64,000 nucleotides of DNA from the NCBI RefSeq assembly GCF_001545075.1, contig NZ_FCOB02000008.1, forward strand, positions 124,001 to 188,000, read 5' to 3'. The notes beneath the pieces are model-generated. The model was not told where the DNA came from. It made no database searches and saw only the letters and a list, made by a program, of their open reading frames with translations. The position numbers and the translations under genes are program-made. Source of the DNA: Caballeronia ptereochthonis. GTDB taxonomy: Bacteria; Pseudomonadota; Gammaproteobacteria; Burkholderiales; Burkholderiaceae. Of the stretch, positions 44,141 to 53,009 are shown piece after piece (position 1 is the stretch's first letter; the number at the start of each line of letters is the position of its first letter).

Positions 44141-45826
44141 TTATCTGCCCGCGAGCGAGTTTTCCGGATACCGCGTGGGCGGCGCCGGATCGGCGGGGCG
44201 CACTTCGCTGCGGTCGCGCCCGCGCGATTTCGCCTCGTAGAGCGCCAGGTCGGCGCGGGAGAGGATCCACTCGAGCGCGTCGTCGGGCGCGAGCTCGGTG
44301 ATGCCGATGCTGACCGACAGCGCCGCGTCCTCGGGCAGATGCGCGCAGTGCTCGTGGTGAAAGCGCTTGCGCAGGCGCTCCAGTACGGCTTGCGCATCGG
44401 CGAGCGCGGTCTGCGGCAGGAGGATGCCGAACTCCTCGCCGCCGAGCCGGCCGATCGCATCGCTCGGACGCAGCTGCGCGCGGCACACCTCGACGAAATG
44501 CTCGAGCGCCCGGTCGCCGGACGCATGGCCGAAGCGGTCGTTGATCTGCTTGAAGTGATCGAGATCGGCGATGGCGACGGAAAGCGGCGTGCCGACCGAA
44601 CGCGCGAGCTCCACTTCGTGGCGCAGCGTGTCGAGGAAGTAGCGCCGCGACAGGGCGCCCGTCAGCGCATCGTGGCGCGCCTCGGCCGAGAGCAGCGTGT
44701 TGGCCGATTGCAGCTGTTCGGCGAGATCGCGCGTCGCGCGGTGCAGACGCCGCTCGCGCGAGTACGACGTCGCGATCACGATGGCGAGCGTCACGACGCC
44801 CAGCATCGTCAGGAACACGAGGAAGCGGTCGCGGCTATGGTTGCGGCTGATCTCCGGCCAGCTCGTGAGCGGGTGGACGATATGCGCCGAGAGTCCCGAG
44901 TTCAGACCGGTGCGCTCGTCATACAGCGAGGGCACGTTGCTGCCGTTTGCGGCGTAGAAGGTCTGCGCGAGCGCGGGCGCGAGCCAGTGCTCGGAGGCGC
45001 GCATCTGCTCGCCGATGTGCGATATGCGCAGCTGCGGAAACGACTCGCGCCGGTAATGCTCGACGCGCTCGCGCTCCGTCATGCGCGCGACGGGCGCATC
45101 GGGCATCGCCTGGTATTCGAGCCGGCCGTCGTGCGCCATCACGACGACGCCGTTCTCGTCGGTCACGAAGGTGCCGGCGCGCGACACCCAGTGCCGCAGC
45201 CGGTCGATGCTCACCTTGGCGATCACCGCGCCGACGAGAAAGCCGTCCTGATAGGCGGGCGCCGCGATGAAGATGCCCGGCTCGGCCGAGAGCCGTCCCA
45301 CGCCGTACATCTCGACGAAGCCGCCGAGCAGCGCCCGCGCGACGTAGGCGCGCCCGCTCATGTCGTAGCCGATGAAGCTGTTCGCGTCATTGGCGTTGCT
45401 CGACGCAATGCAGTAGCCCTTGTCGTTGACGAGCCAGATCGAGTCGAGGCCGGAGAAGCCCTGGGCGTCGTGCAGGAAGTGATTCACCCTTTCGAGCGCG
45501 GGGCGCGAACTCCACTTGGTGCGCCTTTCGAGTTCCGTCGCGTCCGGCTTCGAGGCATAATTCCGCGACTCCGCCAGGGCGCGCTGCGTGAGGTCCATCT
45601 GCGCGAGCGTGGCGGGAATGGCGCGCGACATCGCGAGATCGCTCGCGATGATCTGCGCCATGTTGTCGACGATCGACGCCGCCATCTGGCGCTCGGTGCG
45701 CACCGTCGCCGTCATCTCCTGTTGTACCATGCGGTCCGACAGCAAGCCGGCGGCAAACCAGCACGTGAACGCCAGCACCGCGAGGCCGAGCGTCGCGATC
45801 ACACGGTGCAGGATGAGCTTGTTCAT
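44141..45826 (-). CDS. Membrane diguanylate cyclase with periplasmic dCache-type sensor
   Basis: 561 aa. TM1 (about 8-28) and TM2 (about 335-355) enclose a sensor of about 300 residues with a Cache-like core (SIWLVNDKGYCIASSN, GIFIAAPAYQDGFLVGAVIAKV). A short linker leads to a GGDEF domain (about 390-545) with active-site GGEEF (about residue 462), DLDHFKQINDRFGHASGD for Mg/GTP binding, and ALYEAKSRGRD at the end. It should make c-di-GMP. No RxxD inhibitory motif is visible five residues before GGEEF (sequence AIGRLGGEEF). The start at 45826 begins directly before TM1. Confidence 0.92.
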   Translation of the reverse strand: MNKLILHRVIATLGLAVLAFTCWFAAGLLSDRMVQQEMTATVRTERQMAASIVDNMAQIIASDLAMSRAIPATLAQMDLTQRALAESRNYASKPDATELERRTKWSSRPALERVNHFLHDAQGFSGLDSIWLVNDKGYCIASSNANDANSFIGYDMSGRAYVARALLGGFVEMYGVGRLSAEPGIFIAAPAYQDGFLVGAVIAKVSIDRLRHWVSRAGTFVTDENGVVVMAHDGRLEYQAMPDAPVARMTERERVEHYRRESFPQLRISHIGEQMRASEHWLAPALAQTFYAANGSNVPSLYDERTGLNSGLSAHIVHPLTSWPEISRNHSRDRFLVFLTMLGVVTLAIVIATSYSRERRLHRATRDLAEQLQSANTLLSAEARHDALTGALSRRYFLDTLRHEVELARSVGTPLSVAIADLDHFKQINDRFGHASGDRALEHFVEVCRAQLRPSDAIGRLGGEEFGILLPQTALADAQAVLERLRKRFHHEHCAHLPEDAALSVSIGITELAPDDALEWILSRADLALYEAKSRGRDRSEVRPADPAPPTRYPENSLAGR

Positions 45827-46554
45827 CGGTCTCGGGCAGGGTTGAAAGTCACGCCGCACGCGAGCGGCGTGCGCCGCTCCAGTCATGCGAACCCGTTTGA
45901 CCGAACCATGCAAGGCAGGCGCGCGGCTTGCAGCGCGTGATGCCTGCCGCCGCGCGGCTCACCCGCGCACCGGGGCGGCGGACATGGCACAGACGGTCTT
46001 CCGGCTCGGATCTGGCGTCACGCATCGCATCGGCGCTCATTTTATTGTTCGTGATAAGCCAAGATTGGACGATGTTTTTTGCCGCCTATCAAGCGCCTTG
46101 TTGCGGCGGACGACGTGCTTCCAACACAAGCGACGCACGACGCCGACCGCGCCGTTCGCCTCGCCGCATGGCCCGGTCGTACTGAAGCCAAACTGAAAGG
46201 GATCGAACGCGCGCGGGTGCCGATCACACTCGACGCGGGGCGCCCCTTCATTTTGCCTTTGCCGTGCCGAAGAGCAACAGAAACATCGCACGAATGGGGC
46301 GCGTCGGCGCATGGAGGTTGTGCCTGTCACATTGGTTGGTGTAGTGTCGCTCGGTTCAGCGCGGGGATCCTCTAGTGCGGCGACTGCCTGGCGCCGTTAT
46401 CGGGCTGAACGTGTCGTCGTTTTGACGGCGGCGTGCGTTGAGCATGTGGCCGCACCGGGCAAAGGCTTCTTGCCCGCCGGACGGCGCGCTTGCCGTCTCA
46501 AGCAATATCCCGCGCTCGCGCGGTCGGAACAGAGCCTTACGGGGAGGGCCTTGC
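45827..46554. other. Intergenic region of about 730 nt
   Basis: Open frames here lack SDs and recognisable sequence. A possible promoter for the permease is TTGTGC-17 nt-TGTAGT near 46318-46346. I see no RNA gene or repeat. Confidence 0.35.
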
Positions 46555-48318
46555 ATGGAATTTGGTTTCAATCTGAATCGCACGGCGAATGCGTCGGCCT
46601 GGCGGATCCTGCCCAATCGCTGGGACTTCGTCGCGTTCCCGATGATCATCTGCATGATCGCGCTCGCCGCCGTCGGTTTTCACGAGACGCTGGCGCCGAT
46701 CTCGACATTGCAGTCGCAGGCGATCTCGCTCGACCCCGCGAATCTCCCCGAATACGCGTTGCGCACGACGCTGCGCATGCTGGCCGCGATGGTCGCGTCG
46801 CTCGCCTTCACGCTGATCTACGGCACGCTCGCGGCGAAGAGCCGGCGCGCGTCGATCGTGCTCGTGCCGATCCTCGACATCCTCCAGTCGGTGCCGGTGC
46901 TCGGCTACATCTCCTTTACGGTCACCTTCTTTCTCGCGCTGTTCCCCGGGCGCGTGATCGGCGCGGAGTGCGCCGCGATCTTCGCGATCTTCACGAGCCA
47001 GGCGTGGAACATGACCTTCAGCTTCTACCAGTCGCTGCGCACGGTGCCGCGCGATCTGGACGAAGTCTCGCGCGGCTTTCACCTCACCAACTGGCAGCGT
47101 TTCTGGAAGCTCGAAGTGCCATTCTCGATGCCCGGCCTCATCTGGAACATGATGATGTCGATGTCGGGGGGCTGGTTCTTCGTCGTGGCGTCCGAGGCAA
47201 TCACGGTCGGCAACCGCACGATCGTGCTGCCTGGCATCGGCGCATATCTGGCGACCGCCATCGGCGAGCGCAACCTCTCCGCGATCGGCTGGGTGATTCT
47301 CGCGATGATCGTCGTCATCCTCGCCTACGATCAGCTGATGTTCCGGCCGCTCGTCGCGTGGGCAGACAAGTTCCGCATGGAGTTCACGAGCTCGGGCAAC
47401 GAGCCGTCGTCATGGCTGCTCGACCTGATCCGCCGCACGCGCCTGATTCACAGGCTGCTCGTGCCGGCGGGATGGCTTCTCGCGAAGGCGGCGCGCGTGC
47501 CGATCAGGCTGCCTTCGCTGCAGGGCGCGCTGGAGAACGTCGGGCTGCCGCTGCGGGCGAAGGTGCCGTCCACGCGCGCGGGCGATATCGCGTGGGGCAC
47601 GGTCGTGCTGCTGATCACGGTGTTCGTCGTATGGAAGGTCGTGTCGTTCGTCGCGACGGGCGTCACCTGGGGCGAGGTCGGTCACGTGTTCCTGCTCGGC
47701 TTCCTCACGCTGTTGCGCGTGGTCGTGCTGATCGCGATCGCATCGGTGGTCTGGGTGCCCATCGGCGTGATGATCGGCCTGCGCCCGGCGCTCGCCGAAA
47801 AGATCCAGCCGCTCGCGCAGTTCCTCGCCGCGTTCCCGGCGAACCTGTTGTTTCCGGTGTTCGTCGTCGTCATCGTGCGCTGGAACCTGAACCCGGACAT
47901 CTGGCTGTCGCCGCTCATCGTGCTCGGCACGCAGTGGTATATCCTCTTCAACGTGATCGCGGGGGCGTCCTCCTATCCGAACGACTATCGCGAGGCCGCA
48001 ACCAATTTCCAGATCCGCGGCTGGCAGTGGTGGAAGAGCTGCATGCTGCCGGGCATCTTCCCGTACTACATCACCGGCGCGATCACCGCCTCGGGCGGCG
48101 CGTGGAACGCGAGCATCGTCGCGGAGGCGGTGTCGTGGGGGAAGACGGAGGTCGTCGCGCACGGCCTCGGCGCCTACATCGCCCAGACGACCGCCGCGGG
48201 CGATTATCCGAAAATCATTCTCGGCATCGCCGTGATGTCCCTGTTCGTCACGCTGTTCAACCGACTGTTGTGGCGCCCGCTATACGCCTACGCCGAAGCA
48301 AGACTTCGGCTGGATTGA
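46555..48318 (+). CDS. Fused double permease of a NitT/TauT-type ABC importer
   Basis: 587 aa with two complete permease domains in one chain, about residues 70-280 and 355-580. Each contains an EAA loop: first DEVSRGFHLTNWQRFWKLEVP, second REAATNFQIRGWQWWKSCMLP. About 12 membrane helices are expected. Fused permeases of this kind belong to an uncharacterised group within the nitrate/sulfonate/bicarbonate class. GGGGAGGG lies before the ATG at 46555. The ATPase gene follows by 12 nt. No periplasmic binding protein is encoded here, so substrate is unknown. Confidence 0.88.
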   Translation: MEFGFNLNRTANASAWRILPNRWDFVAFPMIICMIALAAVGFHETLAPISTLQSQAISLDPANLPEYALRTTLRMLAAMVASLAFTLIYGTLAAKSRRASIVLVPILDILQSVPVLGYISFTVTFFLALFPGRVIGAECAAIFAIFTSQAWNMTFSFYQSLRTVPRDLDEVSRGFHLTNWQRFWKLEVPFSMPGLIWNMMMSMSGGWFFVVASEAITVGNRTIVLPGIGAYLATAIGERNLSAIGWVILAMIVVILAYDQLMFRPLVAWADKFRMEFTSSGNEPSSWLLDLIRRTRLIHRLLVPAGWLLAKAARVPIRLPSLQGALENVGLPLRAKVPSTRAGDIAWGTVVLLITVFVVWKVVSFVATGVTWGEVGHVFLLGFLTLLRVVVLIAIASVVWVPIGVMIGLRPALAEKIQPLAQFLAAFPANLLFPVFVVVIVRWNLNPDIWLSPLIVLGTQWYILFNVIAGASSYPNDYREAATNFQIRGWQWWKSCMLPGIFPYYITGAITASGGAWNASIVAEAVSWGKTEVVAHGLGAYIAQTTAAGDYPKIILGIAVMSLFVTLFNRLLWRPLYAYAEARLRLD

Positions 48319-48330
48319 GGACGAGTTCCG

Positions 48331-49686
48331 ATGCAGAACCTGAAAACTACGCAGACGTCCGCTGCACAAGGCTTCCAGCGCCCGCAGGGCACGCCTCCGC
48401 GGCTCGGCGCGGAAATCCTGCGCGTGCAGAACGTGAGCCGCGGCTTCAACAAGACGCAGGGCGAGCTGCTCGTGCTCGACGATGCGAACCTGTCGCTGCG
48501 CGAAGGGGAGATCGTCGGTTTGCTCGGGCGGTCCGGCTCGGGTAAATCGACGCTCTTGCGCATCATCGCCGGGCTGATCGAGCCGACGGCGGGCGAGGTC
48601 ACCTACCTGAACGAGCCGTTGCGCGGCCCCGCGAAGGGCGTCGCGATGGTGTTCCAGACCTTCGCGCTGTTTCCGTGGCTGACCGTGCTGCAGAACGTGG
48701 AAGCCGGTCTGGAAGCGCAGGGCGTGGGCGCGCGCGAGCGGCGCGAACGTGCGCTTGCCGCGATCGACCTGATCGGTCTCGACGGCTTCGAGAACGCCTA
48801 TCCGCGCGAGCTGTCGGGCGGCATGCGCCAGCGTGTGGGCTTCGCGCGGGCGCTGGTCGTCGATCCGACGCTCTTGCTGATGGACGAGCCGTTCTCCGCG
48901 CTCGACGTGCTGACCGCCGAAAACCTTCGTACCGATCTGCTCGATCTGTGGACGCAAGGGCGCATGCCGATCAAGTCGGTGCTCATCGTCACGCACAACA
49001 TCGAAGAGGCGGTCTTCATGTGCGACCGCATTCTCGTGCTGTCGTCGAATCCGGGCCGCGTGATGGCCGAGATCAAGGTGCCGTTCAAGCATCCGCGCAA
49101 CCGTCTGGATCCGGCGTTCCGGCGCCTCGTCGACGACATCTACGCGAAGATGACCGCGCGCCAGATGGATGAAGCGAAGAAGAAGGGGCTCGAGCTCGGG
49201 AGCTGGCTGCCGTCGGTGTCGACCAACCTGATGGCGGGTCTCATCGAAACGCTCGCCGCCGAGCCATATCACGGCCGCGCGGACATGCCGGAAATCGCGC
49301 GCACGCTGCATCTCGAGGTGGACGAGCTGTTCCCGATCGCGGAAGTGCTGCAGCACCTCGGTTTCGCCGATGTGCGCGAGGGCGACATCTTCCTCACGCC
49401 GCAGGCCCGCGTGTTCGCCGAGTTCGGCACGCAGGAGCGCAAGATGATGTTCGCGGAGCACCTGCTGCGGCACGTGCCGCTGGCCGCGCGGATCAAGAAG
49501 GTGCTCAACGAGCGGCCGGGGCATCGTGCGCCGCGGGTGCGCTTCGAGCAGGAGCTGGAGGATTTCCTCTCCGACAAGGCCGCGCAGGAGACGCTCGACG
49601 CGGTCATCGACTGGGGGCGCTACGGCGAAATCTTCTCGTATAACGATCAGACGGAGATGCTGAGTCTGGAGGATGTGGAGGCTTGA
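48331..49686 (+). CDS. ABC ATPase with C-terminal AAA-associated domain
   Basis: 451 aa. Walker A GRSGSGKST (about 70-78), Q-loop VFQTFALFPWL, signature LSGGMRQRVGFARAL, Walker B LLLMDEPFSALD and switch IVTHNIEE are intact. About residue 300 onward a second domain appears (LGSWLPSVSTNLMAGLIETL, then a winged-helix-like stretch LHLEVDELFPIAEVLQHLG), as in the ABC AAA-associated C-terminal domain found with NitT/TauT-type ATPases. The extra domain may regulate the ATPase. It is the partner of the fused permease, and a terminator follows. Confidence 0.9.
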   Translation: MQNLKTTQTSAAQGFQRPQGTPPRLGAEILRVQNVSRGFNKTQGELLVLDDANLSLREGEIVGLLGRSGSGKSTLLRIIAGLIEPTAGEVTYLNEPLRGPAKGVAMVFQTFALFPWLTVLQNVEAGLEAQGVGARERRERALAAIDLIGLDGFENAYPRELSGGMRQRVGFARALVVDPTLLLMDEPFSALDVLTAENLRTDLLDLWTQGRMPIKSVLIVTHNIEEAVFMCDRILVLSSNPGRVMAEIKVPFKHPRNRLDPAFRRLVDDIYAKMTARQMDEAKKKGLELGSWLPSVSTNLMAGLIETLAAEPYHGRADMPEIARTLHLEVDELFPIAEVLQHLGFADVREGDIFLTPQARVFAEFGTQERKMMFAEHLLRHVPLAARIKKVLNERPGHRAPRVRFEQELEDFLSDKAAQETLDAVIDWGRYGEIFSYNDQTEMLSLEDVEA

Positions 49687-49710
49687 CGGTTTCGTCCGAG
49701 TCGAGCGCGC

Positions 49711-49746
49711 AGCGCGGTTTTCCGGAGACGGGAACCGCGCTTTTTC
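49711..49746 (+). terminator. Rho-independent terminator of the NitT-like ABC genes
   Basis: AGCGCGGTT and AACCGCGCT pair and TTTTT follows. It separates the importer from the toxin-antitoxin pair. Confidence 0.85.
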
Positions 49747-49818
49747 ATTTGGGACTGGCCGTTTGGCCGACTGTCGTCGGAACGCGACGTGCCGTAACTT
49801 TCTCGTCTTGAAGATCAT

Positions 49819-49848
49819 TGCTCCGTGTGTAAAACTCCACACGGAGCA
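49819..49848. promoter_or_regulatory. Operator-like palindrome before hicA
   Basis: TGCTCCGTGTG and CACACGGAGCA are perfect inverted 11-bp arms around an eight-base centre, ending 12 nt before the hicA ATG. HicB antitoxins repress their own promoters by binding palindromes at this place. Without a T-run it is unlikely to be a terminator. Its right half (ACGGAGCAT) recurs before the hicB start. Confidence 0.65.
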
Positions 49849-49860
49849 TTCGGAGACGAG

Positions 49861-50127
49861 ATGGACTCATCGCGCTTGATACGAATGCTTTTGGATGACG
49901 GCTGGGTGCTCGTACGCATCAAGGGCAGTCATCATCATTTCAGACATCGCAGCAAGAACAGTCGTGTAACGGTCACTCATCCCAAGAAGGACGTGCCTAT
50001 CGGCACGGTCCGGGCGATCCTGAAAAGAGCGCCGGATGCTCAACCGACTGTACTCGTCGTAACGGAGCATCGGACATGGAATTTGCCATTGCCATTCATA
50101 AAGATCCTGAGAGCGTCTACGGTGTGA
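49861..50127 (+). CDS. hicA: HicA-type mRNA interferase toxin
   Basis: 88 aa. The HicA core MDSSRLIRMLLDDGWVLVRI-KGSHHHFRH-...-VTHPKKDVPIGTVRAILKRA (residues 1-56) is complete, with the catalytic His in GSHHHF. About 30 further residues (PDAQPTVLVV.. to STV) run on past the usual end and overlap hicB by 52 nt. This extension is unusual: most HicA toxins end soon after ILK-A. It could be a natural extension or the trace of a frameshift. The base composition is lower in GC than in flanking genes, in keeping with transfer. Cleaves mRNA when free; that is family knowledge. Confidence 0.85.
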   Translation: MDSSRLIRMLLDDGWVLVRIKGSHHHFRHRSKNSRVTVTHPKKDVPIGTVRAILKRAPDAQPTVLVVTEHRTWNLPLPFIKILRASTV

Positions 50128-50477
50128 TCGTGCCGGACGTACCCGGAGTATTTTCTGCGGGGGATACGGTCGATCAGGCGATCCGGAACGCCAGGGAAGC
50201 GATCCTCTTCCACGTCTCATCGATCCTTGAAGACGGAGAGGAAGTGACCATCAATTCGTCATCGATCGAGGATCTCATTGGCAACCCCGACTACGAGGGT
50301 GCCATCTGGGCATTCGTCGAAGTCGACCTGTCGAAGCTCGACTCGCGGCCGGAGCGCATCAACATCAGCCTTCCGCGTTTCGTCCTGCACAAGATCGACA
50401 GTTATGTCGAAGCACGCCACGAGACTCGCAGCGGATTTCTCGCGCGCGTCGCGCTGGAAGCGATCGCGAACGGTTGA
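50076..50477 (+). CDS. hicB: HicB-type antitoxin
   Basis: 133 aa. The N-terminal partial RNase H-like domain (about 1-70) has the family motif YGVIVPDVPGVFSAGDTVDQA and binds the toxin. A C-terminal ribbon-helix-helix-like DNA-binding part (about 85-133) contains RINISLPRFVLHKIDSYVEA. It should neutralise HicA and repress the pair through the upstream palindrome. Its ATG lies within hicA, and ACGGAGCAT stands before it. Confidence 0.92.
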   Translation: MEFAIAIHKDPESVYGVIVPDVPGVFSAGDTVDQAIRNAREAILFHVSSILEDGEEVTINSSSIEDLIGNPDYEGAIWAFVEVDLSKLDSRPERINISLPRFVLHKIDSYVEARHETRSGFLARVALEAIANG

Positions 50478-50483
50478 AGCGAT

Positions 50484-50520
50484 AAAAAAGCGCCCTGTCC
50501 GCGAGGGACACGGCGCTTTC
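50484..50520 (-). terminator. Rho-independent terminator
   Basis: GCGCC-C-TGTCC-GCGA-GGACA-C-GGCGC with an A-run on the plus strand gives a leftward terminator for the lipoprotein pair; weaker use by hicB transcripts is possible. Confidence 0.7.
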
Positions 50521-50540
50521 CACGTTCGAGCCACGGGAGC

Positions 50541-51065
50541 CTACTGCAAGCTTCCCCACCGCTCGACCGCGGGCTCCGCCGACGCCCACTTCCACCCGCT
50601 CGACTGCTGGCAGGCCGTCGCGACGAACCAGTCCGCATGCGCCTTCGGATCGTCGCCGTCGACGACGGAGAATGCGAACTCCTTGCAATTCGCGAGCGCG
50701 TTGCTGAACTCGCGCAGCACGCGCACCTCGCCATGGCCGTTCTCGACCGGCAGCGTGTGCTTCACCTTCCAGGGCCGCGTCTCGCCGACCGTCATCGTGC
50801 CTGCCGTCACCGCGATCATGATCTGCTGATCCTGATGCAGCGATTTCATCGTGCGCTTCACGGCCTCGTCGGTGGCGGCCTGCACCGCGATGCCCACGCC
50901 GAAGCCGATCGCCGGATTTGTCGTGACCGCACCCGTCGCCACGCCCGCCACCGCACCGGTCGCGGCGCCGATCGACGCGCAGCCGCTCATCGTCACGCAT
51001 GCCGCGGCGCCCGCCGCGATGAAGCCGAGACGCAGCGCCAGGGGTACGCCAAAAGGCGCCGTCAT
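50541..51065 (-). CDS. Lipoprotein of unknown function, copy 2
   Basis: 174 aa. A hydrophobic leader with lipobox MSGC (Cys about 29) is followed by a Gly/Ala-rich, glycine-zipper-like stretch (ASIGAATGAVAGVATG). A folded C-terminal domain has Pro/Trp (GETRPWKVKHTLP) and ends KWASAEPAVERWGSLQ. This end and the PWKV motif recur in its neighbour, showing duplication. Start ATG overlaps the neighbour's stop as ATGA, implying coupling. Glycine-zipper lipoproteins are usually outer-membrane or envelope proteins; the function here is unknown. Confidence 0.75.
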   Translation of the reverse strand: MTAPFGVPLALRLGFIAAGAAACVTMSGCASIGAATGAVAGVATGAVTTNPAIGFGVGIAVQAATDEAVKRTMKSLHQDQQIMIAVTAGTMTVGETRPWKVKHTLPVENGHGEVRVLREFSNALANCKEFAFSVVDGDDPKAHADWFVATACQQSSGWKWASAEPAVERWGSLQ

Positions 51066-51616
51066 TGCAACGAGCCCCAACGCGGCGTCGCCGGTTCGGC
51101 CGACGCCCATTTCCACTTGTTGCCGTCGCGGCAGACGGAGGCCACGTAGAAGGCGCTGTCGGCGGCTCGGTCCTGGGTCGCGTCGCGGTCGACGGAAAAC
51201 ACGATCTCCTTGCAGTCGAGTACGCCGCTGCTGATCGTGCGGCTCACGGTCACGCGGCCTTTTTCGTCGTCCTCGATCGGCACCGAGTGCACGACTTTCC
51301 ACGGGGCGACCGCGCCGACCGCGAGCGGACCGGCGACGGAGGCGATCTGGTCCTGCGTATCGGTATGGATGACGCGCTGCGTGTACTGCACGCCCGCCTT
51401 GGCCGCCGCGACCGCGCCGAGGCCGATGCCCGTCGCGACTGCCGCATTGCTGGTGACGCTGTTGGCTACCGCCGCGCCCGCGATACCGGCGCCGGCCGTC
51501 GCGCCTTCGCCATAGAGGGAGTTGCATCCCGTGAGGCTTGCGCAAGCGACGACGCCCGCGATGATCGCGGCGAGCGCCGCGGCGCGCGGGCCACGCCCTT
51601 GGACCCAGATCTGCAT
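51062..51616 (-). CDS. Lipoprotein of unknown function, copy 1
   Basis: 184 aa. Leader with lipobox LTGC (Cys about 31), then a Gly/Ala-rich segment (GEGATAGAGIAGAAVA), then a domain with APWKVVHSVPIEDDEKGRVTV and the end KWASAEPATPRWGSLQ. The same order and shared motifs as the next gene mark a tandem pair, with the two genes coupled by an ATGA overlap. Function is unknown; the paralogue differs mainly in the zipper stretch. The leader is longer than average, with an Arg in PRAAALAA; start is the only good Met. Confidence 0.78.
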   Translation of the reverse strand: MQIWVQGRGPRAAALAAIIAGVVACASLTGCNSLYGEGATAGAGIAGAAVANSVTSNAAVATGIGLGAVAAAKAGVQYTQRVIHTDTQDQIASVAGPLAVGAVAPWKVVHSVPIEDDEKGRVTVSRTISSGVLDCKEIVFSVDRDATQDRAADSAFYVASVCRDGNKWKWASAEPATPRWGSLQ

Positions 51617-51874
51617 GTTGCTCGTTTCCTTCGTCTACCGGTTCCCGACGCTTGCCATCGGGTTCTCGAATCTTTTCAGGTGCTCGAATCTGCTTGAAGT
51701 TTCGCCGCCAGAACGCCGCCCGGCAACGCGAAGAGGCGCGCAAAACCAGGTGGCATTCAACCGTTTCGCGGCTTCGCGCATTTTGAAGCAAGCCTCTAAT
51801 TACGGGGCTGTGAAAATTGCAAGAAATTGCAAGCGAAGGGAACGCGTTGCGCCTGGCGCATCGATCGCGGCCAA
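51617..51874. other. Intergenic region upstream of the lipoproteins
   Basis: It holds ATTGCAAG-AA-ATTGCAAG, a direct repeat near 51825-51842, but no gene that I can support. The terminator of the sigma-54 activator follows. Confidence 0.4.
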
Positions 51875-51907
51875 GAAAAAAGCGAACGCGGCCATGGGCG
51901 TTCGCTT
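51875..51907 (-). terminator. Rho-independent terminator of the receiver-less sigma-54 activator
   Basis: AAGCGAACGC and GCGTTCGCTT pair around eight bases, with an A-run on the plus strand serving as the leftward T-run. It lies 35 nt past the activator stop. Confidence 0.85.
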
Positions 51908-51941
51908 CGCTATCGTGCAGACGGGCGGGCAGGCAGGCGCG

Positions 51942-53009
51942 TCAGCCTTCGTTGTTCTGCGACGTATCGCGTGCGTCCGTGTCCTCGTTTTCGTAGGCGC
52001 CGAGGCGGTTGTACAGGGTCTTCAGGCTTACGCCGAGCGCCTTCGCCGCGCGCCGCTTGTCGCCGCCGCAGTGCTTGAGCGTGCCGAGGATGATCTGCTT
52101 CTGCGCATCGGCGAGCGGCGTGCCGACCCAGACGTTCATCGCGTCGCCCTGCGTGACCGGCTTCTTCACGCGTGACGCGAGATGCGGATGCGCGATCTCC
52201 ACCGTCTTCTCCGCGAGAATGAACGCGCGATAGACCGTGTTCTTCAGCTCGCGCACGTTGCCGGGCCACGAATAGGTGCGCAGCACGTCGAGCGCGCGCT
52301 TGCTGAACGCCTTGCTCGTGCCTTCCTGCGCGTTCATTTCCGCGAGGAAATGCTGCGCGAGCAGCTCGCGGTCCGAATCGCGCTCGCGCAGAGGCGGCGC
52401 GCGCAGCGGGAACACAGCCAGGCGATACATCAGATCCTCGCGCAAGCCGTTTTCCTTGACCGCCGCCACCGGATCCCGGTTGGTCGCCGCGATCACGCGC
52501 ACGTCCGAGCTGATGAGGTCGTTGCCGCCGACGCGAAAGAACGTGCCCGTCTCGAGCGCCCGCAGGAGCTTGACCTGCCGCACGGGCGACATTTCGGTCA
52601 CTTCGTCGAGGAAGAGCGTGCCGCCGTTGGCGTGCTCGAAGTAGCCGACGCGCCCCTGCACCGCGCCCGTGAAGCTGCCTTTCTCGTGGCCGAAGAGCTC
52701 GGCTTCGATGAGATTGTCGGGAATCGCGCCGCAGTTCACCGCGATGAACGGCGCATCCCGGCGCGCGCTTTGGTCGTGGATGGTCCGGGCGATGAGCTCC
52801 TTGCCGGTGCCCGACTCGCCGATGATGAGCGCGGTCGCGTCGGTCGCGGCGACGCGTTCGATTTGCGCGTACAACTCCTGCATCACGGGCGACGAGCCGT
52901 AGAGCAGTCCGTAAGACTTCAAGCCCGGCACTTCTCCCGCGTTGCGCTTTTTCTGCGCCGGGGCATCGCCGACCGCAACGGGCGGCGGATCCAGATCGGT
53001 TGACGCCAT
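51942..53009 (-). CDS. Sigma-54 activator without receiver domain
   Basis: 355 aa bacterial enhancer-binding protein. Only 40 residues precede the AAA+ domain, so no receiver or sensor is present. Walker A is GESGTGKE (64-71), the sigma-54 contact loop reads GSFTGA (111-116) instead of the usual GAFTGA, Walker B is LFLDEV (132-137), and [15 protein letters not shown] follows. The C-terminal Fis-type HTH is [20 protein letters not shown]. Activity must be set by a partner or by level alone, as for PspF. It sits upstream of and divergent from a sigma-54-like promoter. Confidence 0.93.
   Translation of the reverse strand: MASTDLDPPPVAVGDAPAQKKRNAGEVPGLKSYGLLYGSSPVMQELYAQIERVAATDATALIIGESGTGKELIARTIHDQSARRDAPFIAVNCGAIPDNLIEAELFGHEKGSFTGAVQGRVGYFEHANGGTLFLDEVTEMSPVRQVKLLRALETGTFFRVGGNDLISSDVRVIAATNRDPVAAVKENGLREDLMYRLAVFPLRAPPLRERDSDRELLAQHFLAEMNAQEGTSKAFSKRALDVLRTYSWPGNVRELKNTVYRAFILAEKTVEIAHPHLASRVKKPVTQGDAMNVWVGTPLADAQKQIILGTLKHCGGDKRRAAKALGVSLKTLYNRLGAYENEDTDARDTSQNNEG

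Noticed and set aside
49861..50127. HicA tail caused by a frameshift
   Set aside because: Shifting the frame at ILKR would fuse HicA into the hicB frame without a stop, so a simple frameshift does not restore a normal end. Kept as a natural extension pending resequencing.
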